From contig OX235263.1 in the NCBI GenBank assembly GCA_944472135.2, positions 19,831,379 through 19,895,378 on the forward strand: a stretch of DNA of 64,000 nucleotides. Direction: 5' to 3'. Position 1 is the stretch's first letter, and each line of letters opens with the position of its first letter. Both the position numbers and the translations under genes were made by a program. Positions 11,225 to 21,500 of the stretch are shown in pieces. The stretch is from Trichobilharzia regenti (Eukaryota > Platyhelminthes > Trematoda > Strigeidida > Schistosomatidae). The notes beneath the pieces are model-generated. The model saw only the letters and a program-made list of their open reading frames with translations. It was not told the origin of the DNA and searched no databases.

Positions 11225-13288
11225 TCACGGAAAATACCCATTGAGTCATGAAGAAAATAAAAGACGGATTCAGCGAAGAAAATTTTCTTTATCGACGAAA
11301 TCATCTTCAGAGGCTGTACAGTCGTATTTATACTTAGAAGAATGTATAGTGGTCTATTATTGAATAATAGGGGGTGACATAATTGCTGTAATTAATCATA
11401 AGTGGCTTTAGAGGTGAAAATTAAAAGTTGTAAATTACATGGTACTTGACGGAACAAAGATAGAAGTTAGAAAAGGTTAAAATTGCTCTTGAGTGAGAAT
11501 AAAGTTATTAGAGTGTCAATTTAACAAGTGTGAAGAAGGTGTGAAAATATATGAAATTGATAATAGTGAATTAATTATTAAAGCAAAAGCAAACTAAAAG
11601 TAAAATTAAAGATTAAGAACAAAATCAAAAATATTTTACAGGGAAGGATAAGTGAAGAGGTTAAGACCAAGGTAGAATAAGAGACTGGACAAACTTTTTC
11701 TGTATACAGAGATCAGGGTTGTATTGATGTATTGCCAGCGCCTCCGCCATACACAAAAGCCGGAACCTGACGCCTTTTGTACAATTTGGCTTCACTTTGT
11801 AGATGATGTTGAAAGACGACTCTGGTGGAGCTACGTGGCCTGAGTTCACCAAATGCTCGAGAATTGAGCTAGTAATTGTCTTGTATTGTCCCTTTGCTAA
11901 CCATGCCGGATAATGTTCAGAGATGCGTTTGGAAAGCGTGCGCTTTGTGCGGCCAATATAACTTGCTCCACACGAGCATGTGAATTTATAAACACACATT
12001 GAGGTGGCCCAAAGCGGCAGCTTATCCTTTACACATCCGTTGATCATTCGTCGGCTGTAGAAATTGATACGTAGCTCAGCCATAAAGAAGGCTTTCCTCA
12101 GTGATCTGCGTAAGCGATTCTTCAAGATCTCAGCTGCAGTATCACCTTTAAATTCAACACTCATAAAGAGCAGTTTCTTCGGCACAGTCTGAATTCTTTC
12201 GGGCTTTTCTCTTAGCTTCATGTTTTTCTCGATGAATCTTGGAGGATATCCATTCTCTAAGAGAACTTGTCTGAGTCGCTCCAATTCCCCATCGATTGTA
12301 TCACTTGAACATATCCTCCTTATTCTTGAGGATAAGGAATGGATCAAATTTCTCTTTCTTCTTAAAGGGACCCAGCTATGGAAATTTGTGTACTGACCAT
12401 TCCATGTTGGTTTCCTGTAGATCGATCTTTGAAGAGAGCCATCAGATCTCCTCTTTAGAAAAACATCCAAAAAGTGGAATTCCGAGTTAATCTCTGATTC
12501 CGACGTGAATTTGATGGCATGATGGCAGCTGTTGAACTCATTAGTTATCAATTCGACGTCAGTATTGTCGTCACATATGATGAAGGTATCATCCATGTAT
12601 CTTAGGTACAGATGGAAACTGTCGATAGTAGGCCATAAAATACTATTCTCCAAACTGGCCAAGAAGCAATCTGCAAGTAAAGGACCCAGTGGTGACCCCA
12701 TTGCTACTCCATCTCTTTGTCTATAAATCGTGTTGTTGAATTTGAATTGGACATTTAGAGTGCACCTCAAAAGTAGTTCCTTTAAGTAGTGTATCGGAAC
12801 ACATACGTCCACATTATTATCTTCAATGAATTTGCATAAAAAGCAGATAGTTTCAGTGAGGGGAACGTTGGTGAAAAGCGAAGTAACATCCATAGATATC
12901 ATTTTCTTCCCAGATACATTAGCATCATTTATTGAGTCGACGAATTCAAACGAATCAGAAACACTATGCTTGCAGAGATTATTTCTGATAGGTAGGAGGA
13001 TTTCTGTGAGCCATTTGGCAGTAGCATGATATGGAGAATTTTTCATGTCCAGGATTGGACGTAGTGGCACGTTCTCTTTGTGCACTTTTGGCAGACCATA
13101 TAAACGGGGAATCACGGAACCGGAGGGTCGTATTTGCTCGAATAATTCAGAGCTAATAATCGATTCGTTCTTCATATTCTTCAGCATTTGTGTTATCTTG
13201 CTTTCAATTTGTTCCGTTTGGTCTTTCTGGCTACTTTCTTTTGAAAATTTGTTTTCATCTGACAAGACTGATAACATTTTATCGATGT
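11225..13288 (-). mobile_element. Penelope-like element 2, 5'-truncated insertion with TSD
   Basis: A 2064-bp insertion in the left arm, flanked by perfect 11-bp copies of AAAATAACGAA (11214-11224 and 13289-13299). The right arm has the uninterrupted site at about 33911 (ACTTCGTTATTTGAATTT). One long open frame encodes RT plus GIY-YIG, followed by about 435 bp of 3' UTR. The reading frame runs out of the element into the flank at the 5' end, so the copy is 5'-truncated. A related 3' UTR occurs at 54640-54890. Confidence 0.9.
11661..13288 (-). CDS. PLE2 reverse transcriptase / GIY-YIG endonuclease, 5'-truncated
   Basis: About 540 residues belong to the element; the apparent Met at 13304 lies in host flank, and the first internal Met is at 13277. 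Domains in order are [32 protein letters not shown] (first catalytic Asp), [23 protein letters not shown] (catalytic pair), [16 protein letters not shown] thumb, CVYKFTCSCGASYIGRTKR with ISEH (GIY-YIG nuclease), and a conserved end around CIQKKFVQS. No stop or frameshift was seen. The N-terminal PLE region is missing. By eye it is roughly 60% identical to PLE1, so a different subfamily. Confidence 0.88.
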
Positions 13289-13338
13289 AAAATAACGAAG
13301 TCACTTGTTGAACAAATCTTCAGGCGACCTGATTAGAC

Positions 13339-13532
13339 TGTGAGTCGGTGGTACAGTGGTTAGAACTCTCGCCGACCATGCACATGGTCCGAGGCTCGAT
13401 CCCCTACCGACTCACACCTGATAGCAATCGTCGGCCTGAAAAATTTGCGCTACCGATATCACATGCTGAAAGTTGCATACTTGTACCAAAAATACAGTGT
13501 GCAATCAAGCTGTAATCAAAAATAAAATAAAA
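13339..13532 (+). repeat. SINE2 (tRNA-derived), left arm copy
   Basis: The head is tRNA-like: GAGTCGG pairs with CCGACTC across about 70 nt, with an A-box-like GGTACAGTGGTTAG and a B-box-like GGCTCGATCCCC. A body with TGATAGCAATCGTCGG and CACATGCTGAAA follows, then an A-rich AAATAAAATAAAAAATAAAA tail. The same element lies antisense at 33660-33866. An independent copy is at 44350-44565. Confidence 0.7.
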
Positions 13533-13539
13533 AATAAAA

Positions 13540-13735
13540 GTTGGAATTCATTGGCTGGCCACTGATTCGGTTCGCAGTGGCTGAATTTTCTACGAGCTTA
13601 GCTTGTACCCAGAAGGTTCTGAGATCGAACCCTATCAGTGGGTACACACTGCTGAGTAGTCCTAAACAAGGGTGAAACATCTGTCCAATAAGTTCAGATT
13701 TTCTACGTTTCTCTAAGTGATATAAATCCATGAGT
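13540..13735 (+). repeat. SINE1 copy, left arm
   Basis: Plus-strand SINE1 with a head reading CAGTGGCTGAATTTTCTACG and a hammerhead-like CTGCTGAGTAGTCCTAAAC ... GTGAAAC segment. The equivalent right-arm copy is 30477-30672 on the minus strand. Confidence 0.65.
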
Positions 13736-13891
13736 CCACTTTATCAGGAAAATATCGACCGTTTTCAGACTAAAAAAAAACACATTTTAACGCACTTTAT
13801 AGAAAGTGAAGAAGTCGCACTATATCCAGTGAAGCATGTTTCAACAAAATATTTCTTCAGTTCCATTCAGTGAAAGTAATGTGAAACTTAC

Positions 13892-14000
13892 CTTTTACCA
13901 GTAGGCGTTGACAGTTCAATTTCATGTAAGGCACACTGATGTTGCAGCGCTGTTGTGTCCGCAATACTTATTGAGAATGATCTGTAATGTTCGAATCCAT
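13892..14000 (-). pseudogene. Antisense copy of M13 peptidase exon 6 (40-nt deletion)
   Basis: 109 nt against 149 nt in the gene. The missing 40 nt lie between two TGGATT repeats in the intact copy (30167-30315), so the loss probably came from slippage between them. The frame is shifted and soon stops. The GTAAG donor and the acceptor remain. Confidence 0.85.
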
Positions 14001-14105
14001 CTTAACATGAATGTAGCAAAACACAAACGATTAATAAATTCGGCAGATTTAACGAAAGTGATGTGAATTTTACAGACGACTATCGAATATAATTATTTAA
14101 GTGTT

Positions 14106-14270
14106 GGGTTTTACGGATGTGGTTGGTTACAGGAATCACCATGAGCTGACATTAGTTAGAGAACCACTGGAAAACCTGGGAGTACTGGAAAACTGTTTCG
14201 TCTTAGGATCGGACCCTTCAGCAGTACGGAACCACAGCCAGGGTTCGAACCCAGGACCTTCTGGTTACAT
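14106..14270 (-). repeat. SINE1, truncated at the inner edge of the left arm
   Basis: Matches 29893-30062 of the full SINE1 at 29700-30066, but stops at GGTTACA, where homology with the right arm ends and a TATACATATATA stretch begins. Confidence 0.75.
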
Positions 14271-14437
14271 ATACATATATATTCTGTTTAGTAACTATGG
14301 TTATTTTTGTGCACTAACTAGCTAGTCCCGTTATGCTAACTTTTATATTATGTGTAAACTAATATTACTGTCCTGTGTAGAAATGTTCATCATCTAGTTC
14401 CAAAGATATTAAAATTCATAATTGTAGTTTGTTGTAA

Positions 14438-14776
14438 CTACACGTTTAAAGAACTTAAAATGTCTATGTAGGGTGAAAAAGAGGGTGTAAGAGTCAGACG
14501 TAGAAGTGCATTGTCATCTTTGAGCAGTCTGGTGACTGAGGAGATGAACACTGGAAGTGTGTTTGCATCGCGCACATTAGCTGGTAGTCTATTCCAAATG
14601 ACTGAAAACTTATTTAAGAAGAAGTTGTACCGCACGTAAGTCTGACAATGCTCTATAGCAGTGAGGTTGTGATGATTTCTAAGATTGTAACTGATGACAG
14701 CGGTAGGTTTAGTTATTGGCTTGCAGGAGTGCAAGAGAAGATTAGTTAGCTTGTAGTAAAAAATTAGGTTTGGCAT
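14438..14776 (-). pseudogene. CR1/Jockey-like LINE C-terminal region
   Basis: 112 residues in a frame shifted from the RT. YNLRNHHNLTAI, YVRYNFFLNKFSVIWNRLP and FISSVTRLL are typical of the cysteine-poor C-terminus of these LINEs. It ends 40-50 bp before the 3' end of the element. Confidence 0.7.
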
Positions 14777-14887
14777 AAGACGTCTTTTCTAGAGTGGTTC
14801 TAATCTTAGTCTGTTGCATCGCTCATAGTATTCCAGACCACTTTCTAAACCAAGAATTCTTGGGGTAAACTGCCGTTGCACTCCCTC

Positions 14888-15754
14888 TTATTTAAGCTTG
14901 TCACTTTGTCTGAGTCCGCTAAAAATAAACGGGCAGTATTCTAAGGTAGGTCGGACACATACTTTGTATAATAAAACCCTAGTTTCACAACAAAAGAAAT
15001 TGTGTGCTATGCATCCTAGCAGCCTTCGTGTTTTACGTCTGGCATGATCAGTCTGTTCAGCGAACGTTAAGTTACTAGAGTATCTAATGCCGAGATCTAC
15101 GACTGAGTTGAGCTTGGGTAGTTTCCGCCCATTTATTTCAAGAGTTAGATCAAGGTTACTGTTTCCGATACAAATCCAGCCGTATTTGTCAATGTTAAAA
15201 TTTAGACAGGATTCAGCACACCACGTTGCAAGGCTACTTATTTCAAGATGTATTTTAGGAAGCATATCGCCCAATTCATGAGTGTAGCAGGAGTAGATGA
15301 CTTTGAGGTCGTCAGCATATAGGAATGGTTTACCTGAGGTGAAACACTTGCAAATGCTGTTAATGTAGACTGTAAATAAAATTGGCCCTAGGACACTACC
15401 TTGCACAACCCCACTTGAGATCTGCCTAGGATGAGACAATACAGATCCAACTTTGGTTACTTGCACCCTGTTGCTAAGAAATGATTTTAACCAGTTCAGT
15501 AATGGGTTGCGAATTCCACATGAGTACAGCTTCTCAAATAGAATACTGTGAGATACCATGTCAAATGCCTTAGATATATTGAAGTAGAGAACAACGACTA
15601 GCTTACGTGCTTCGCGACCACTAGTGATGCAGTTGAAAAAGTCAAAGTGACAAGTAACGCAGGATCTATTTTTGAGAAATCCGTGTTGAGACCTTGTAAC
15701 AAGATCTTCCCTAATTAGGTAGTCTGACAATTGATCTTTTACAACTTTCTCCAC
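14888..15754 (-). pseudogene. CR1/Jockey-like reverse transcriptase
   Basis: 288 residues of LINE reverse transcriptase, which would prime cDNA synthesis at nicked target DNA. Visible motifs are SQHGFLKNRSCVT, VVVLYFNISKAFDMVSH (first catalytic Asp region, with N in place of the usual D in LDFSKAFD), SSGVVQGSVLGPILFTVYIN, FLYADDLKV (catalytic pair) and a LGIRYSSNLTFAEQ / RRLLGCI downstream motif. The Asn for Asp substitution and the downstream frameshift suggest a dead copy. Confidence 0.82.
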
Positions 15755-17104
15755 GATTCGTGAGATAACTGGGGTTATATTTATGGGTCTGTGATTACGG
15801 ATGTTTGCCTTATCACCAGATTTGTAGTGTGGAATTATGAAGCTAGTTTTTCAGTCACTAAGGTAAGTGCCAGTGTCCATTGATATTGAGAAGAATTTAA
15901 GAAGTAACAGGGGTATACGAATTCATTCCATACAGCTTTTTGTCAGAATTATTGTTTGCTTAAATCTCAGCTGTACATTCAATAAATATGTCAACCCAAA
16001 AAACACAAAGTGGATGAATGAAACAAGTTTCAAAGTCTTTTGCTCACAATTCAAATCTGATATCTCTCAGTGCAAATTATGATTTACCATGGAGCACAAT
16101 AACAGTGAGCATATATAGTTTTATGATTTTTCGAACGGCTTGGAAATTCCAAGAGAAAATTTGTCATCATCCTATCAGTGTAAAGGTTGGTTTGTCCAGT
16201 CAGTAGATGATTCCAAAATAATCTGCTATAAGATAATGTCTGAGGCCATCCATGTTATTGTACAGATTCACTTGATGTGGAATACTGAACTTCTCTGGAT
16301 TAAAAATAATTTCATAATACCTACATTACTATTATTATATCCTTTAATTCCTAGAGGAACATAGAGCTTCAGCTGCGCGTCTCCATTGCCTTGCATTTTC
16401 TGCCAATTTTTTCACCCCGCTCCAACTCTGCCCACATGCTTTCATCTCCTCTTCACATCACCTCCTCCAAGTCACCCTTGCACTGACGACCAACTCGCCG
16501 ATTCCCTTTCGGGTACCACTCTAGCGACGGCTTGTCTAGTGATGTCACTTGATGGTTTCCTCAGTGCATGGCCAGCCAATCAATCTCCATTTCTTCCTGC
16601 CTATTTGTTTCACAATCAGCTCCAGCTGGGTCGGTTTACTCATTGCCAGACATCTCACCCTGTTTCTGATCTTTTCTGGCCGGCCATCTTATACCGAGTA
16701 TTGAGCGAAGACAACTGTTAATGAAGGTCTGAAGTTTGTTTGAGATGCTCTTTATGACACGCTGGCCAAGTCTCTGATCCGCCTGGTGAGTAGCACTGAC
16801 TCACTTCACATTGGAGTTGAAAATTCGGATCTTATTTTCATTTCCATGCTGAGTGCTGTTGACCTCCTGGACACAGACTTCAGAGTAATGAAAGCTTGTC
16901 TTGCTTTTCCGATCCGCGCTTTGATATTCTCGTCATTTCCTGGCGCCTGTAGTTGAAACGATGCTTCCCACGTAGGTAGGTAGGTGAAGGAGGTTGTTTC
17001 TTTCAGGTTCCTCCCATTTATGCTGGCTGATTGTTGTCTGTTGTTGTTGTTGCTATGGCTGTTGGTGTTGGCCAGGAATCTTCATCACTCTGTTTTCTCT
17101 GTGT

Positions 17105-17470
17105 TCACCTAAAGTGATATTCTATCTTTGATGCTTCTTCTGCCAGCTTGTTGCTTTTCACTTGCATATCTTCCAGTTTGTGGGAAATCAGACATAAATT
17201 ATAATCATAGGCGAAGTCCAGATCCTCCAAGTCTCTTTTTGTGTGAGTTAATTTTATGCCTGTTTCCACATTGTCCGTTGTCAGTCTCATTATCCAATCA
17301 GGAAGATCATTGGCGAAAGTAGACAGCTTTGTCTCACTCCCGTCCTCACTTCGAAGGCTTCCGTAAGTTTCCCGTTGTGGATTACTTGGCATGCAGCATT
17401 GTCGTACAACTGTTGGATGAGATGTATAATTGTCGATGGGACCCCGTAGTAGCGAAGTAGTTGCCAAATC
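17105..17470 (-). pseudogene. RTE-like reverse transcriptase palm, broken
   Basis: Two overlapping frames share the palm. One reads [29 protein letters not shown] and RTGVRQSCLLSP in pieces. The other reads DLEDLDFAYDYNLCLISHKLEDMQ, where the usual catalytic box FADD is mutated to FAYD. The element cannot be autonomous. Confidence 0.7.
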
Positions 17471-17532
17471 ACCTTTCGATCGACGCTGTTGAAGGCCTTT
17501 TCAAAGTCAATGGAGTTGAGATAGAGAGGTGA

Positions 17533-17991
17533 CTACCATTCCAAGATTTGTTCAATGATGATTCGTAGAGTGGTGATTTGATCAGTACATGACTTGTTTC
17601 TCCTGAATCCAGCTTGTTCCGGTCGAATTTTTTCATCTAGGTTGGCGTGTTTGATTCTCTCCAGGATGATACGACTTAATATTTTGCTTGGGATGAACAG
17701 GAGCATAATTCCACGCCAGTTTTTGCATTGACTTAAGTCTCTTTTCATTGGTAGTTTGAACAAGTATCCTTTCTTCCAATCCTCGGGCACTTTGCCCTCT
17801 TTCCACACCTTATCCGGTAGTGGCGTCACCAAGTCCGTTGTTGTCTCTGGGTCCATTCCTAATGCTTTCGCTGAGATTCCATCTGGTCCTGATGCTTTTC
17901 CAGCTTTTAGCATCTTGATTGCATTGACATTATTACATAATAAAACTTTTATTACACAAACTTTGTTTATGTAATAACGATGACCTTTCAT
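17533..17991 (-). pseudogene. RTE-like reverse transcriptase, N-terminal half
   Basis: 152 residues: KAGKASGPDGISAKAL, VWKEGKVPEDWKKGYLFKLP, CKNWRGIMLLFIPSKILSRI, and RPEQAGFRRNKSCTDQITTL. This is the conserved block ahead of the first catalytic Asp. The frame ends with a stop just before SIDFEKAF-like coding, which continues in another frame towards 17470. Confidence 0.8.
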
Positions 17992-18560
17992 ATTTTGGCA
18001 ATGAAGAGACTTTGCATTGTTTAAATCACGCCAGCCTGGTAGGTGAAGAATGAAGATGAAAAGAAAACAATTTCCGTTAACTAATCACCCTCATAAACAC
18101 GTTGTGTGTTGCTGATTTTGTTGACTTAACCGGCATGAGTCTAATTAAAATCATGAATATACAATGGACTTCTAAGTATTCACCTAGTCGCTTTGTTTAA
18201 TAACGTCTCACATTTGCAATTATCGTATTTCCACTCTGTTCTTTTGTCTATTGATAAAAGAATGTTTAGAAAGTTAAGTATGCTGAGGTTATCGCTAATA
18301 TACTTGCGTGGATATGGTTTACAGAAAGTATTTAGTAATATTCATTAAAATAAATGATCTGATGTTAAACTGAACATCTTCATTGGTAATTTAGGTGAGA
18401 TATGTTTGCTGACTGAGTATAAAAGCGAGGTCTATGGTTAGAATTGTTTTATTGACGTTATTGAAAGAGAATGAATATTATAGTCTTGATCAACAGAATT
18501 ACGGTGCATACTGGTACTTCCTTTAAAATTCAAGACTATTCATTCCAATTTTATTTACAG
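17992..18560. other. Spacer upstream of the first recognised M13 exon
   Basis: AT-rich and mostly without open frames. Apart from the weak TATA/ATG lead at 18418-18503, nothing gene-like was seen. The missing 5' exon(s) of the peptidase may be here or further upstream. Confidence 0.4.
18418..18503 (+). promoter_or_regulatory. Weak candidate for promoter/first exon of the M13 gene
   Basis: TATAAAAG at 18418, an ATG at 18434 and a possible GTGCAT donor at 18504 would give a first coding exon ending with 1 nt, matching the phase of the next exon (57-nt intron). Against it, the ATG is only about 10 nt from the TATA-like box, and the peptide is not a clear signal or anchor. Treat it as a lead only. 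Confidence 0.18.
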
Positions 18561-18593
18561 TACTCCTTTATTGTGCATTGTGTTCCTGCAATG
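18561..18593 (+). CDS. M13 exon a (33-nt micro-exon, tentative)
   Basis: Sits between TTATTTACAG and GTAATT. Read with two bases completing a codon, it gives [10 protein letters not shown] and a final single base that forms Ala with the next exon. The resulting C--CNAIS ... IDPC spacing resembles the paired cysteines at the start of M13 ectodomains. Its small size makes it less certain than the others. Confidence 0.5.
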
Positions 18594-21500
18594 GTAATTT
18601 AACTTTCTTCATGCTTTAAATTGATAATGTTTATGTGTTTCATAAGTTCTTCCTTTTGCGATTATATATGTACATATATTAAATGTGAATGTGTAATTTG
18701 TGAATCTCTTCAGTGGGTACATCTAGATTCCTCCTAAACCATCCTGAACGATACTCATTATTCAGCTTTGGATGACTGTTGTACTGAAATGAGAGTTTCG
18801 GTATAAATAACAACTGTCACACATGCATCATGTATGCGCCTGCTTCATCTTCTTACGTAAGCCTATTCTTTCAAGAGGTAGTTTCAGGGGATTCGGTTTA
18901 TTTCAAATCTGATCACCAGCTGACGTCAGTTAGAGTACCGTTGGAAAAACAAGGAAGCACTAGACAGCTGTTACGTCCTAGTTTGCAAACCTTTAGCAGC
19001 ACTTAAGAACTAGAGTTCGAATCCAGGAACTTCAAGTAAGAAGGCAAGCTCATAGACCATTCAGCCACCACGATCTGATCTAATGCCACATGAATTCCGA
19101 GTTCTACAAATTCGTGACTTTAGCACGACCAACAGATAGACGAACGGCTACAAGATGACGTTGCCTGCAGTTCTACCGCGAAGTCTCTCTCTCTCTCTCT
19201 ATAAATATATATATATCACGAATTCGCAGAATTTGGAATTCATGAGCTAATCACTAAATCGGGTCACAGTGGCTGAATGGCCTATGAAATTGCTTTCTCA
19301 TATGAAGATCTTGGGCTTGGACCCGTTGGGTGTGCAATACTGAGGAGTCCAAAACTAGGAATAAACGGTTGTCTAGTACTCTTTAATCTTCTGAGGATTC
19401 CCTAACCAATGTTAGCTCGTTATGAATGTTGAAATAAATCTTTTATCTAACTCTTTACACTGTTCCAATCATCCCATTTCATACTGACACATTTTTAACT
19501 CAGTTAACATAATCTAAAATACACAGTATGATTTTATTTTGTCACAATTATAATCGAAGATACTTTTATGAAATGCAGTCAGTCAACTTCCTTTATATTA
19601 CACTGTTATCATATAATAATTTCGATTTCAACGTTAGCATGTTGAGCCTTATGTTTTCCACGGATTGATGCAATGAACACATACAACTAAAGTTGTGTGG
19701 AAAGATATTGATTAATTTATTCATTACACTATTACATTCCAAGTGGAACACAGGGCCTTAAGCTCCAGCTATTAAGTTTCGGTAGCACTAGTTTTTCTAC
19801 ATAGTGCTGACTTAACCTTCCGTCTTTGTCCGGTTTACAACTGGCTAATGGAGGTAAAGGTGTACACCGGCTGGGAACCAAAGCTTGGGCCACGTGCATG
19901 GTCAGCGAACATTCTATCGATGAACCACGGACGCAAAACGTGGAGAGATAAGCTAACCTAGATTCGCATTTCATTTCAATGAGGTACAAGTAGCACGTAG
20001 AGCTTCTAACTTTGAATTCTATTCAGTGCTTGCAGTGTTTTCACAGAGAGGATTTCCTTATATCACTCACAAACACCTCATTTAACGGCCTCAGTACTGA
20101 ATAAAAAGGTTTCACGGTGACATGACTGTGTGTAGAACTTAGACCGATTGCGTAGTTCAAGAAAATCCTACCGTTAAAAAAGCCAGGTTACTGAATTACC
20201 CTCCATTTTACTAAATTCAGAAAGGCGACGAAGACACACAGAAATTAAATTATCAGAAACTGTTGACTGAAATAAAACTACTTCTTCCATTATCACTATC
20301 ACTTTTCTCATTTATCAGTTTATTCATGACAAGAAAACAGCACATCGATTGACTCATCATGAACAAATCAGTTTACTTAAATTTGTATTTACTGTCACTT
20401 TCGTGATGAAGTATCACGTGTATGATTGATACCCACTGATCTCCAGCAGATTTTAGCTTGATGTGATGTGTGATGCCAGTCGCGTCATGGTCTTTGGCAT
20501 TGATGAGAAAAATCAGCCATTCACTCCGAAGTGGGCGGAAGTCTTCCGAGTGTATACCTGACCTGTGCACTTGGACTGCCTGAAGCATCTTTTCATAGAT
20601 GATGAGATTTCAATGCGTGTGTTGTGAAACATTCTCTGTGAGGTGATGACTGAATCGATTGTCAGTTATTGTTTAGTGTATACACCATGGAAGGAGTAAA
20701 TTCAGTTGTGATAGGTTTCAGTTGTGCGCTTTTTGGATATGGTGAGAATGCAAGTGTGAACCAATAATCAACAAGTATGTCGGCCCATCGATGGATGACA
20801 CCAACTGATACAACTTCGGGAGTTTTCTGGTTTTCTGTGTTCACTTATTGGTCCATAATTGATTTCTTCTCTGCTCTCCTTTATTTTTGTTTGTATTCCC
20901 GCTTTTAATCTCATGCTAGTGTGAATATTTCTCCCTTGTAGCCATTTCTGTGAGACAGAGTTATAATCGTACGAATGCCGTTTCACTGATTGACCCATGT
21001 AATGACTTCTATCAATATGCTTGCTCTGATTGGAAAAATAATCATGCTGTTCCAGAAGGCGAGTTGAGCATCACGAGCATATTGCAAATCCAAAATAATA
21101 CACTTCATGACATCTGGAAAATAATTGGTAAGAAAGATATATTTCATAATGAACTCACAATGATTATATTATTAATCTCATGGGTTCCGAGGAGAGTATC
21201 GGGTTTCACTAGTACATATACATCTAACCCTTTTCTCTGCAATATTTTTCAACTGGCTACACGAGTAACCATAAGCTTTCATCTGCTCATCAGACGATCA
21301 CATCCATGTCTTTTTATCAATCAACGCTCAACTCACCTTTCCATAAACATGTTACAATCGAGGGCCTTTTTGGAGTACTATTATACTCGAACATCGCCAT
21401 AAGCAGTGCAGCCAGTGCATATTCATTTTCTTTCGCACATTAGTTCGCTGACAGGTTCTTTGTTGGTTCATCGGCTGCCAGAGTTCGTTGTTTCTAATCC

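Larger units (their letters stand above)
9611..14270 (-). repeat. Left arm of segmental inverted duplication
   Basis: Reverse complement of 29893-35524 once the two PLE insertions are removed (about 2.59 kb here against about 2.65 kb there). Anchors include identical 113-nt exon 8 copies, exon 7 and exon 6 copies, a SINE2 and two SINE1s in the same order. The outer edge falls inside an RTE-like LINE and the inner edge inside a SINE1. Both of those elements continue beyond the duplication only at the right arm, so this arm is the derived copy. Confidence 0.88.
14390..15940 (-). mobile_element. CR1/Jockey-like LINE, 5'-truncated
   Basis: A minus-strand non-LTR retrotransposon. RT coding starts weakly before 15850 (KSGDKANIRNHRPIN-like, with one TGG-to-TGA stop), is open from 15754 to 14888, then is shifted and continues from 14776 to 14438 with the C-terminal region. 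About 50 bp of 3' UTR follow. There is no endonuclease, so the copy is truncated. Confidence 0.8.
16320..17991 (-). mobile_element. RTE/SR2-like LINE, 5'-truncated (R1)
   Basis: Minus-strand LINE keeping RT fragments and the long C-terminal segment. Its 3' end reads CTATGTTCCTCTAGGAATT, then GGATATAATAATA. At least seven shorter copies in the window share this end. No apurinic endonuclease was seen. The RTE assignment is from remembered family features. Confidence 0.75.

Noticed and set aside
11225..11400. Hammerhead ribozyme in the PLE2 3' UTR or PLE1 terminal repeats
   Set aside because: PLEs can carry hammerheads, but reading both strands I found GACGAAATC without a matching CUGANGA core, so no claim is made.
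13339..13417. tRNA gene, because of a 7-bp acceptor stem and A/B boxes
   Set aside because: The same unit with the same tail occurs elsewhere (33660, 44350), so it is the head of SINE2 rather than a tRNA gene.
20662..20998. Minus-strand frames of 60-76 codons before exon 1
   Set aside because: They overlap the exon 1 acceptor on the other strand and carry no recognisable domain.
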